A DNA stretch of 64,000 bases. Origin: Rehmannia glutinosa. Lineage: Eukaryota; Streptophyta; Magnoliopsida; Lamiales; Orobanchaceae. Shown in pieces: positions 11,758 to 21,750 of the stretch. The notes under the pieces are model-generated. The model ran no database searches. It was given only the letters and a program-made list of their open reading frames with translations, and was not told the DNA's origin. The stretch lies in contig CM071930.1 of the NCBI GenBank assembly GCA_016081115.2, positions 8,041,419 to 8,105,418 of the forward strand. Reading direction: 5' to 3'. A program made the position numbers and the translations under genes. The stretch's first letter is position 1, and every line of letters starts with the position of its first letter.

Positions 11758-11898
11758 AAAACATTGTTCGACTACTTCATAGTTTGAAGTTGTAAAAGGC
11801 TTGTTCCTTAGATATGACTTTGTATCCCTTTGAGAAGTAGATGCTTTTGTTTGACTCCTTTCATTTTCATATACTCCATAGATGGCTTATAATTTTTG

Positions 11899-12240
11899 TC
11901 ATACTTCATGTGCCGATCGAATTCCTACAATATGTTCATATTCCAAATTAGTAAGTGAACAATACAATATATTTAAAGCTTTACCATTTAAGGAGATGAT
12001 TTTCTTTTCTTCATCATTGAGCTCCTTGAGAGCTTTGGAGGTGTATGGTGTGTCTATCATCGGAATGGATTCTTCATTGATGACGATGTTCCAAATATCG
12101 AACCCACAACCTTGTAAATAGCATTCCATTCTTTCTTTCCAAAATGTATAATTTTTGGAATCAAATAGTGGTGGCTTGGTGGTGGAGGTGCCGGAAAGAT
12201 GAGCTTCATTCGTAGCCGACGATCGTTCCTCTTCACTCGC
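11899..12240 (-). pseudogene. Gag N-terminal half of element B (Copia gag-polypeptide)
   Basis: The minus-strand frame contains PPLFDSKNYTFWKERMECYL, the classic start of Copia-type Gag (UBN2/DUF4219 family). It continues with WNIVINEE and a KALNIL...LTNLEYEHIVGIRSAHEV stretch. It begins 28 bp inside the primer site and stops at 11899; the C-terminal half resumes in another frame at 11757, so at least one stop or frameshift separates the halves. The longer reading frame upstream of 12240 runs through the primer site and LTR and is not considered real. Confidence 0.7.
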
Positions 12241-12267
12241 GATGTGAAACGAGCTTGCCAAAGAGTT

Positions 12268-12281
12268 TGGCTCTGATACCA
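12268..12281 (-). other. Primer binding site of element B (tRNA-iMet)
   Basis: The minus-strand sequence TGGTATCAGAGCCA is the standard complement of the initiator tRNA-Met 3' end used by plant Copia elements. It lies two bases from the LTR end at 12284 and fixes the minus orientation. Confidence 0.85.
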
Positions 12282-12283
12282 CT

Positions 12284-12629
12284 TGTAAGTCCAAGCGGCT
12301 ACGATAATCTAGAGGGGGGGTGAATAGATTATCTCCATCTTTTCGATTTCGCCCTCTTTTTCGAACAAAACAAGCCAAGACAATAATAAAGGTGCGGAAT
12401 GTAAACAACACACGTCGATTTATAGAGGTTAAACCCACCTAGGGCCTAATCCTCTACCACCCCAGTATATCCGGGATGGATTTCAAAAAGAAAAAAGATT
12501 TTATTAATTTACCAAAAATTAATACAACACCTTGAAGAGCACCACACTCTTCTTCAACATCACCTTTGAGATTGCCATAATCTCACTTGAAGATTACCAG
12601 AATCTCCAACGGCACCTTGTGAAGATTAC
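12284..12629 (-). repeat. 5' LTR of element B, part 1 (interrupted by element C)
   Basis: Colinear with 6345-6702 of the intact LTR, with small indels. It ends with the TSD ATTAC (12625-12629) created by insertion of element C within a hairpin of the array. The LTR continues at 20284. Confidence 0.85.
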
Positions 12630-14412
12630 TGATAAGGGTCTTTTTATGCATGTTTTATGTGTATATTTAAGTATGATTTGAGTTATTTTATTGTTAGTTT
12701 CATGAATTTTTGATTGTACATAGTTCACATTACTCCGAGGTGCTTTTATTGGTGTAAATTGATGATTTGGAGTTGTTCTTGGTGAATTTTGGGCCATGGT
12801 TTCATGTCAAAACATACCCAGGGGTTTCTGGATGCAAAAACACTCAAAATCCCAAGCTAAACGCATCATTTCGGGGCCTTTTCAGTCAAACACGGGCAGG
12901 GTATGTTTTTAAGCACGACCATGCTTTTTAGAAGTAAAAAACGAGCAATTTTTCGACCCCGACATACCAAACACGGCCGTGTTCGGGAAAATCCAAAAAC
13001 ACGGCCTGCCCGTGCTTTTAAAGCACGGGCGTGTTTTTCATCCAGTCTGGATGTTCTTTTGGCGGAAATTATGGAAGCTTTCCCTTTTTGCTTTTTGACA
13101 ACCTTTGAGCAACTTTTACATCTCATTTTGCTGCACCAAACTCTATTATTCCCTCAATTGTCATGTGGACACAATTATTCAACCAACTCAACCAATGGAA
13201 GTGGAGTATTGTCATGTGAATACAATGATTCAACCAACTCAACCATGAATGTGCACACAATGATTCAACCAACAACTATGGAAGTGGAGCATTTGTTAGC
13301 ATTATTGATGTGTTCTTTCACAAAGATGGTGCCTATAAAAGCCAAGAGTTTGAGTTGGGAAAGAAATTCATAATTCATGTAGTATTCATTGATAGAGAGA
13401 TTCATTGTATAATCATTGTATATTCTAAGTTTCAAAGCAAAATACATTGAGAGGATAAAAGAGAGGTAGAGTTGGAAGTTGAAGAGCAATACAGGAGAAG
13501 GCTTGGAGCTCAACATCATTGCAATCAACCAAGGAGGAAGTCTTGTATTGGTCTTGAATAAGAGCTAAGTACACCATGTTCATTTTATTCATATCTTCTT
13601 GTGTAGTATACTCTTTTGTCAAAGCCATGTGTAGCTAAATTTCTAGTGTTTGAATGTAATGAACTCTAGAATGAATTTGTGATTAAGGTTTGTATGTTTT
13701 TAATAAAATCTTCATGTTTTGTGTGATTCACTTATATTATGCTTTATTCATTCGAATTGGTATATGCACAATATTGATTTGAAGTTTATTTTTCATCCGG
13801 GAAATCGAGAGATTCATGGTGAAATAGAACCTATATAAGTGAAAAGAGTTGCATGCAATCCTAGATATAGGATGACATAAATCTTCTAGATTAGGGTCAA
13901 ACCTAATATGGGAATTCACAAATTGTTATAATCTTTGTCTTGGGGGTTTTAACTAGAAAGAGATTTGATTAATCAACTTGAGATTAGAAGTTATTCGCGC
14001 TCGATAGAGGGTTTAACTTAAATCAGGAATTTCTACGGTCCACATAACATGAGATTTTATTAAACGAGGTTGGTTTTTGCTTAAGGGCTTATGGTTGTAT
14101 TTTTATCTTGTTGAATCACAAAAACATTCTAGAGGGATTTACATTCAAACACATTTCTAGCTCTTGATTTCTTAATTCTGCAATCTACTTTTATTTGATC
14201 TTTTGTAAGTTGCAATTATTTTAAATTCTCTATTTTTTTTATTTTCCATTTTAACAAACAAAACTCTGAAAATTATTAGATTAAATAACAAAAAAACGGT
14301 AATTATTAGTACTTACAATCCTCGTGGAAATGACACTCGGTACTCAACAATCTATACTATAAAATGATAGGTGCACTTGCCTAAGGTTTTAAAGGTAGCT
14401 TTTGAGCCATCA
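12630..14412 (+). repeat. Left (5') LTR of element C
   Basis: It begins TGATAAGGGTCTTTTTATGC and ends TTTTGAGCCATCA. A TATA box (TATAAAA) lies at 13334-13340. Upstream at about 12893-13035 is an island of CACGGCCGTG and GCACGGGCGTG palindromes. Relative to the right LTR it lacks 24 bp of one hairpin unit. Confidence 0.88.
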
Positions 14413-14418
14413 AGTTTT

Positions 14419-14436
14419 TGGCGCCGTTGCCGGGGA
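14419..14436 (+). other. Primer binding site of element C (tRNA-Asp)
   Basis: TGGCGCCGTTGCCGGGGA is a perfect complement of the 3' end of plant tRNA-Asp including CCA. It sits 6 bp after the LTR, as in Athila/Tat elements. Confidence 0.85.
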
Positions 14437-14558
14437 TTGTAATATTAAGAACACCTTATATTTGTTAATTTAATTATTTTTTTTTATTTCATCATTTGTC
14501 TTTCTAGGTATCTATCTTTGTAAGTCTTGGATTATACTTATCCTCCTTATTTACCGCA

Positions 14559-15832
14559 GTGCATGCCTACTCATCGCCGAATTTGGAAAGCGAGACCGTA
14601 GTAGCAACACAGAGGAAAGTATTAGTACAGACCACGAGGAGGATATTAACGAAAGCAAGGATCCCGATATGGCGGATGAACAACAAAGAACCATGTACGA
14701 CTATGCCAAGCCATCTATGGATGGTACATCGTCTAGTATCGTAAGGCCCGCTGTTGTAGCCAATAATTTCGAAATCAAACCAAATGTCATTCAAATGGTG
14801 CAACAATTTGTTCAATTTGACGGCCTACCGGACGAAGATCCAAATAATCATATCGCGAATTTCCTCGAAATTTGTGATACTTTCAAAATAAATGGAGTCT
14901 CTGACGATGCCATCCGTTTACGCTTGTTCCCATTTACTCTTCGGGGATGGGCTAAACAATGGCTAAACACTTTACCGAAGGGAACAATCACAACATGGAG
15001 CATTATGGCGGAAAAGTTCCTTCTGAAGTATTTTCCACCCGCTAAAACCGCACGATTGAGGAATGAGATCTCTTCATTCACTCAAGAGGACGATGAGACC
15101 TTGTACGACACTTGTGAGAGATTCAAAGAATTACTGCGAAAATGCCCACATCATGGCCTCCCTATTTGGATGCAAGTCCAAACGTTTTATAACGGGCTAC
15201 TCTCATCGACGAGGCAAATGATTGATGCAGCGGCGGGGGGAACATTGAACAATAAAACACCCGGCTTCGCCCAAGATCTCATAGAAGGGATGGCCATGAA
15301 TGGCTATCAATGGCAATCATGACGAGGTAAGACCAACAGACAAAGAGGAGTATACAATGCAGATGCGGTGGTTGCACTAGCCGCACACAGTCGAAGCTCG
15401 ACTCGAGAAAATTGACGGGTTGGCGGCTCCAAAACCACCACCACAACAAGCTTTCTCATGCGAGACTTGTGGAGGATCGCACAACCACCAAGATTGCCCC
15501 CACGCGATACCACCACATGAACAAGTGGATTATCTAGGTAATCAATCTCGACCCTCTCAAAATAATCCTTTCAAGAACACCTATAATCCAGGTTGGCGCC
15601 AAGACACCCGAACTTCGATTGGAATAATCAAGGTCAACCACGGCCTAATCCCAATCCTAATCTACACACGCCTCCCCGGATTCACCGACCCAAGGAAAGC
15701 CTAACTTGGAGGAACTTATGGCAAAGTTTGTGCAATCACGGATGCCCGATTCGGTCGGTCGAAACATCCTTAAGAAATCAAGAGGCATCTATCCATAATT
15801 TGGAAAACCAAATAGGCGGATTGCGAAAATGA
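14559..15832 (+). pseudogene. Gag of element C (Ty3/Gypsy retrotransposon gag, decayed)
   Basis: The main frame (14669-15322) carries the Gypsy Gag capsid core: FDGLPDEDPNNHIANFLEIC, then LRLFPFTLRGWAKQWLNTLP, then a YFPPAKTARLRNEI stretch and ETLYDTCERFKELLRKCPHHG. After a break it continues at 15420 with a zinc knuckle, CETCGGSHNHQDC, then an NPGW...HPNFDWNNQ motif split by a frameshift near 15600-15610. The C-terminal linker containing LENQIGGL ends at a TGA at 15830-15832. Gag would form virus-like particles. Several frameshifts and stops break it, so I treat it as a pseudogene although its parts are easily recognised. Confidence 0.8.
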
Positions 15833-16855
15833 TTTACGAAAGGCCACAAGGAAGTTTGTCGGGTAACACCGAGCCAAACCCAAGGGAGCACTTAAAGGCA
15901 ATCACCATCAGTTTTCCACATGAGCATGATTATGACAACGCCACCATGCAGAAATATGTGGAGGACGACAAACACGAAGAAAAGCCTATGAAAAAGGTGG
16001 TCGCCGAATACAAGCCCAAGATCCCTTACCGTAGTTTAACTGAAGAAGATAGAAGGGAGGACAAATTTGGTAAGTACCTTGAGTCATTCAAGCAACTACA
16101 TACTAATATTCCATTTGTTCAACCTCTTTCAAAGCATGCTAAGGATCTAAATGACATCATTTCTAATGAAAATAAGCTTAACGAACTATCAAATGTGCAA
16201 TTGAATGATAAATGTTCTTCCAATAATCTACCACAAAAATTTAATGATCCGGAAGTTTTATTATCCCTTGTACAATTGATGGTTTACTGTTGATAGAGCA
16301 CTAGCCGACTTAGGAGCTAGTATCAATGTGATGTCTTATGAAACATTTAAGCATATGGGATTAAGTGAATCGAAACCTACTAGGATGGACATACACTTAG
16401 CCGATAAATCGATTAAACATCCTAGAGGTATTATTAATGATGTGTTAGTCAAGATCGATAAATTCATATTCCCAGTTGATTTTGTTATTCTTGACATGCA
16501 TGATGATATTGAGGTTCCTCTAATTCTTGGGCGTTCTTTCTTGGCTACGGCAAAATCAATCATTGATGTGCATGGGGGAAAATTAACTTTGAGGGTGGGG
16601 TATGAACAAGTAATTTTTAAAATTCATGTTGATATTGAAAAGGATACTACTTGTTCTTTTGCCGATTCAATTTCATTGCACGATGAGAAATCTAAAAATC
16701 TCTTGGAGAAAAGTGTTGTTCAAAGTCCATGTTGGAAGCTTATGCCCGAAAAAGGGACCAGAAAGTTCAAAGAGCATATTTTGAAGCATAAAGTTGGAGG
16801 TAATACCACTAAATACCTAAGGGATTTTCATAAGTCCAAAGCTCCACCCGACTAA
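15829..16855 (+). pseudogene. Gag-protease junction and aspartic protease of element C
   Basis: The frame at 15829-16293 carries RPQGSLSGNTEPNPREHLKA, a conserved Athila/Tat stretch before the protease, then an acidic/basic linker. The protease starts near 16290 with RALADLGASINVMSYETF, where DLGAS is the active-site motif. It runs through an ILGRSFLATAKSIID flap-like segment at about 16525-16566 and stops at 16855. A frameshift near 16290 separates linker and protease. No reverse transcriptase follows; the next 1.6 kb are noncoding. Confidence 0.75.
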
Positions 16856-16974
16856 TCTCCACATTTGGGTAAACGGTCCAGCTATACGACTTTAAAGAAG
16901 CACTAACCGGGAGGCAACCCGGCATTTTGTGTGCATTTTCTTTTACTTAAATTTTTTTATTGATTGGGGATTGA

Positions 16975-17235
16975 AAAAAAAATTAAAAAAAAAACACGGT
17001 CTGGCCGTGCTTCTCAAGCACGGCCGTGTTCGTCACCCAATTCGCGAACACACCCTAGCCGTGTTCAAAAAAATCCAAGGTTTTGTAGGAAAAATTCGTA
17101 CCGAACACACCCAGGCCGTGCTTTTCAAGCACGACCGTGTTTTTAAAAAAAAAATTAATTTTTTTTTTGCCGAAAACATTCGTACCGAACACGCCCCGGC
17201 CGTGCTTTTTAAGCACGGCTGTGTTTTTATTAAAA
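16975..17235 (+). repeat. Palindromic minisatellite in the 3' noncoding region of element C
   Basis: About four units of a GC-rich palindrome of the form CCGTGCTTnnnAAGCACGGCCGTG occur at intervals of 50-80 bp, separated by A-rich runs and an ATTCGTACCGAACAC linker. The same motif occurs in the palindromic island of the LTRs of element C. Each unit can fold into a stem of about 10 bp. Confidence 0.7.
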
Positions 17236-17475
17236 AAAAATTTCAAAAAAAAACTCAAAAAAAAAATTATATTTGATGATTTCACGGTATTTGAGTTGTG
17301 TATCCTTGATTAGGTATGAATATGCCGATGAAGGTCTCGTATTAAACAACCCATTGATCGCTCAATACCGATTTCACTCTTCTAGTAAGGTCGTATTTTA
17401 CTTTTCCACCTCTTTTATTTTCTTCTAGTGTGGTTGATTTTTGAGTGTTTTGTTTGTGTTCGTTCATCTCTTTCT

Positions 17476-17517
17476 TTCACATTGAGGACAATGTGAACCT
17501 TTAAAGTTGGAGGTGGG
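17476..17517 (+). other. Internal hairpin plus polypurine module of element C
   Basis: A 9 bp stem (TTCACATTG/CAATGTGAA) with loop AGGA is followed 5 bp later by AAAGTTGGAGGTGGG. This copies the layout and sequence of the terminal module at 18437-18474. It could serve as a second plus-strand priming site about 960 bp upstream of the LTR. Confidence 0.55.
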
Positions 17518-17883
17518 TGCAATTACATTCTTAGTCTGTGTGTGCTTGCTTTTATTTTTAGTTTGTCGACAATAGGTATTTTTTTTTAACAAATTGAGTG
17601 TTTGCTAGTCAATAACTTAGCCCAATTACACCAAAATTAACTTTTTGATTTATGTTTTCAATGTGAAGCAATTGATTGTCTAGGATAGATTGATGTAGAT
17701 GTGTGCTAAATTTTGACGAGATTTCCAACTCCATAATACTTGATTTGTTAAGGCATTTACGACAAAGCTTAGTGTTATGAACGTTTGAGAATTCATGATT
17801 TAGTGGTGGTTAACTAGTTGTTATACCAAGCTTGTGAAAAAAAAACAAATGAAAAAAAAAGAAGAAGAAGAAAAAAAAAGGGA

Positions 17884-18058
17884 ATCCAATCGAGGTTATA
17901 CTCCTCTATTTGTTGTTGCTTAGTAACTAGGAGCATTCATGAGCCCCATGTTTGTGTTTTACGTAAAACGGCGACACAAATATGAGTATGGGAAACCACC
18001 CTAGGAGTGTTTGAACGAAAATTCAAAATATAAACCTAGTGGAAGAATACCTCGAAAG
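17884..18058 (+). other. Conserved noncoding block shared by elements C and A
   Basis: The block contains TTAGTAACTAGGAGCATTCATG, a CCCATGTT motif, the palindrome TTTTACGTAAAACGGCG, ATGAGTATG, CCACCCTAGGAGT and CCTAGTGGAA. The same motifs appear in the same order and spacing in element A at 22483-22655. Shared noncoding sequence in two pol-less elements suggests a cis-acting signal, for instance for packaging. Confidence 0.6.
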
Positions 18059-18436
18059 GACCTACAAAAAAAAAAAAAATCGAAAGGGAGAATGTATATT
18101 CCTTGAATTCTCATTCCAATAAAAGTTTAAGAAGCTTGGTTATATGACTAGTAGGCTAACTACAATGATCCATTGAATTCTTGTATTTTCATGACATTAT
18201 TGAATTGAAGTTATTCATAACTATCAATATTTGTGGAGTGATGATTTCAAGTTTGAATAATGCCTGCTGATGTTACAGTCTTTCTTGACAGTCGATCGCT
18301 TTGCAAAATTGTGTTTTTACTGAATGGTTAATTCGGGTTGAGAAGGCTAAGAACTTGATTGCTTGTGTTCAATGTGTTGAAAAAAAAAAATCCTTGTGTG
18401 TTGTAATTTATTGAATATTTTTTTTTGATTTAATGT

Positions 18437-18476
18437 TTTGCTTGAGGACAAGCAAAGTTCAAAGTTGGAGGTGGTT
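18437..18476 (+). other. Terminal hairpin and polypurine tract of element C
   Basis: An 8 bp stem TTTGCTTG/CAAGCAAA with loop AGGA is followed by AAAGTTGGAGGTGG immediately before the LTR. This is the usual plus-strand priming site; the TTGAGGACAA core is common in Athila/Tat elements. Confidence 0.75.
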
Positions 18477-20278
18477 TGATAAGGGTCTTTTTATGCATGT
18501 TTTATGTGTATATTTAAGTATGATTTGAGTTATTTTATTGTTAGTTTCATGAATTTTTGATTGTACATAGTTCACATTACTCCGAGGTGCTTTTATTGGT
18601 GTAGATTGATGATTTGGAGCTGTTCTTGGTGAATTTTGGGCCATGGTTTCATGTCAAAACATACTCGGGGGTTTCTGGATGCAAAAACACTCAAAATCCC
18701 AAGCTAAACGCGTTATTTCGGGGCCTTTTCAGTCAAACACGGGCAGGGTGTGTTTTAAGCACGGCCATGCTTTTTAGAAGTAAAAAACGAGCGATTTTTC
18801 GACCCCGACGTACCAAACACGGCCAGGCCATGCTTTTCAAGCACGGCCGTGTTCGGGAAAATCCAAAAACACGGCCTGCCCGTGCTTTTAAAGCACGGGT
18901 GTGTTTTTCGTCCAGTCTGGATGTTCTTTTGGCGGAAATTATGGAAGCTTTCCCTTTTTGCTTTTTGACAACCTTTGAGCAACTTTTACATCTCATTTTG
19001 TTGCACCAAACTCTATTATTCCCTCAATTGTCATGTGGACACAATTATTCAACCAACTCAACCAATGGAAGTGAAGTATTGTCATGTGAATACAATGATT
19101 CAACCAACTCAACTATGAATGTGCACACAATGATTCAACCAACAACCATGGAAGTGGATCATTTGTTAGCATTATTGATGTGTTCTTTCACAAAGATGGT
19201 GCCTATAAAAGCCAAGAGTTTGAGTTGGGAAAGAAATTCATAATTCATGTAGTATTCATTGATAGAGAGATTCATTGTATATTCATTGTATATTCTAAGT
19301 TTCAAAGCAAAATACATTGAGAGGATAAAAGAGAGGTAGAGTTGGAAGTTGAAGAGCAATAGAGGAGAAGGCTTGGAGCTCAACATCATTGCAATCAACC
19401 AAGGAGGAAGTCTTGTATTGGTCTTGAATAAGAGCTAAGTACACCATGTTCATTTTATTCATATCTTCTTGTGTAGTATACCTTTTTGTCAAAGCCATGT
19501 GTAGCTAAATTTTAGTGTTTGAATGTAATGAACTCTAGAATGAATTTGTGATTAAGGCTTGTATGTTTTTAATAAAATCTTCATGTTTTGTGTGATTCAC
19601 TTATATTATGCTTTATTCATTCGAATTGGTATATGCACAATATTGATTTGAAGTTTATTTTTCATCCGGGAAATCGAGAGATTCATGGTGAAATAGAACC
19701 TATATAAGTGAAAAGAGTTGCATGCAATCCTAGATATAGGACGACATAAATCTTCTGGATTAGGGTCAAACCTAATATGGGAATTCACAAATCGTTATAA
19801 TGTTGTCTTGGGGTTTTAACTAGAAAGAGATTTGATTAATCAACTTGAGATTAGAAGTTATTCGCTCGATAGAGGGTTTAACTTAAATCAGGAATTTCTA
19901 CGGTCCACATAACATGAGATTTTATTAAACGAGGTTGGTTTTTGCTTAAGGGCTTATGGTTGTATTTTTATCTTGTTGAATCACAAAAACATTCTAGAGG
20001 GATTTACATTCAAACACATTTCTAGCTCTTGATTTCTTAATTCTACAATCTACTTTTATTTGATCTTTTGTAAGTTGCAATTATTTTAAATTCTCTATTT
20101 TTTTTATTTTCCATTTTAACAAACAAAACTCTGAAAATTATTTAGATTAAAAAACAAAAAAACGGTAATTATTAGTACTTACAATCCTCGTGGGAATGAC
20201 ACTCGGTACTCAACAATCTATACTATAAAACGATAGGTGCACTTACCTAAGGTTTTAAAGGTAGCTTTTGAGCCATCA
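18477..20278 (+). repeat. Right (3') LTR of element C
   Basis: Nearly identical to 12630-14412. It carries an additional 24 bp hairpin unit in the palindromic island at about 18824-18847, between two CACGGCC repeats. Confidence 0.88.
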
Positions 20279-20283
20279 ATTAC

Positions 20284-21413
20284 CACAATCTTCAACCTTG
20301 AAGAATACCAAATTCTTCAACACCTCAATGAGAAGATCACCAAAATCTTCTTGCACCTATCACCTAGATCATCCAAGTATGTTCTTACCAAAAGAACACT
20401 CACAAGGATATCTTGTGTTGAATGATAACCCAAAATCAAGATTACAACTCGATAATAAATATTACAATTGAGTGCAAGTGTAATCAAGAATAGCCTAGAC
20501 CTCAAGGATGTGAAAGTGATAAGTTAGGCAAATTACAACAAGAATAATAACAATGAAAAACAAATATTTGCTTGAAGTGTATCTTGTTGTGTTGTATCTT
20601 AATGGTTGTCTTGGTTGCTCCAAAACTTCCTCTATTTATAGAAGATGGTTGATCAAGCATAGACTCCTCTTGGGGATTGAAAATGTACAGAAAAATACAA
20701 TTAAAATCAAGAATATAGCTGTTAGAAATCAATCCCACATTTTAAGGAAAGTATGTCCGCTGTCAAACGGTCAGAAATTTGCTGTCAAAAGATAGGACGA
20801 CCGGCCGCACGTAAATAGCGTTTGAAGAACATACGGGAAAAAAATAACACAGGCGGCCGGTCGGGGGGATGCGCCGGTCGACCTTGACCCTGACCGGTCC
20901 CCCTCATTGATTTTACGAAGATACAAGTTCTGTTTCAATTTTGAACTTTCAGGTACCGGTCGACAAGGGTGCGACCGGTCGACGTCACCGGTCGACGCCC
21001 TGGTCGACCGGTCGACCTATCTATTTTCAGGTTCGTCTCATTTTTTGTTTCAAACTTCATCTTCAGGTACGGGTTGCCCTATACGGCGACCGGTTGACCT
21101 CGAGACAGAAATGTTGTCCAATTTTTGTCGGAAATAAAACTCAAGAAATACTCCGAAAAAATAGTAAAAACATTTTAAACCAATCGGGAGTATTTAGACA
21201 ACATTTAGGAACCTTGTTTTGAAGTGAAATCTTATAAACATAAAATCATTAAAAGTGTTGTCCGATTTTATCTGAAATAAAAACTTGAAGAAATACTCCG
21301 GAAAATATTGAAACCATTTGAAATCATTTAGGAGTATTTGGACAAAAGTTAAAAACATTGTTTTGGTGTAAAAATAAAATCATCAAAATTAAGATAAAAA
21401 CATGTATCAAACA
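20284..21413 (-). repeat. 5' LTR of element B, part 2
   Basis: Continues part 1 after element C and is colinear with 6700-7823. It has the TATA box on the minus strand at 20640-20633 and an ACCGGTCGAC palindrome island near 20950-21020, with about 13 bp more palindromic repeat than the left copy. It ends GTATCAAACA before TSD AATTG. Confidence 0.85.
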
Positions 21414-21418
21414 AATTG

Positions 21419-21750
21419 AAGTCCACCAGCTTATGTTTGCAACTTGTTGATACTCTTAGGTATCCTAATGGCACTGTTGACGATATTTTGGTCCAAGTAG
21501 ATGGTCTTAAAATTCTCATGAATTTTGTTGTCTTGGATATGGGAAAGGATAAAGCTAATAGTAAAGATCACACTATATTGTTGGGTAGACCATTCATGGC
21601 CACTAGTAATACTATAATAGATGTCAAAAATAGAAAACTAAGTATGAATATCTTGGGAAAAACTGTAACGTTTTCAATTTTTTATATAGCTCATAGTCCT
21701 GCTTGTGCCTTATATGATAATTTTATTGTTGACTCTACCGATTCTGTGTG
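21419..21750 (+). pseudogene. Element A protease, second part
   Basis: This continues the protease interrupted at 6344. The frame reads through TLRYPNGTVDDILVQVDG and MNFVVLDMGKD to the flap-like ILLGRPFMATSNTIIDV and ends with a stop after DSTDSV. These segments match the protease of element C in order. No RT follows. Confidence 0.7.

Larger units (their letters stand above)
12630..20278 (+). mobile_element. Element C: pol-less Athila/Tat-like Gypsy retrotransposon
   Basis: A 7649 bp element with LTRs at 12630-14412 and 18477-20278, flanked by TSD ATTAC (12625-12629 and 20279-20283). The other LTR of element B shows the pre-insertion sequence around 6694-6710. It has a perfect tRNA-Asp primer site, a decayed Gag-protease region and a polypurine tract, but no trace of reverse transcriptase, RNase H or integrase in a 4.06 kb internal region. 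It therefore looks like a trans-mobilised Gag-only form. Its LTRs are nearly identical apart from a few indels, consistent with its being the most recent layer of the nest. Confidence 0.88.
6345..21413 (-). mobile_element. Element B: SIRE/Maximus-like Ty1/Copia retrotransposon, minus strand, internally deleted
   Basis: The element lies between matching 5 bp TSDs AATTG (6340-6344 and 21414-21418), inside the protease region of element A. It reads on the minus strand: 5' LTR on the right (12284-12629 plus 20284-21413), primer site at 12281-12268, gag, pol remnant, polypurine tract, then 3' LTR on the left (6345-7823). LTR lengths agree (1479 and 1476 bp). The internal region is about 4.46 kb, too short for a full Copia element; protease, integrase and most of the reverse transcriptase are missing or unrecognisable. 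Element C is inserted in its 5' LTR. Confidence 0.85.

Noticed and set aside
12594..12797. Minus-strand frames repeated at 12594-12797 and 18459-18644, and pairs near 12866-13126 and 18733-18996
   Set aside because: Identical positions in both LTRs of element C; LTR sequence, not genes.
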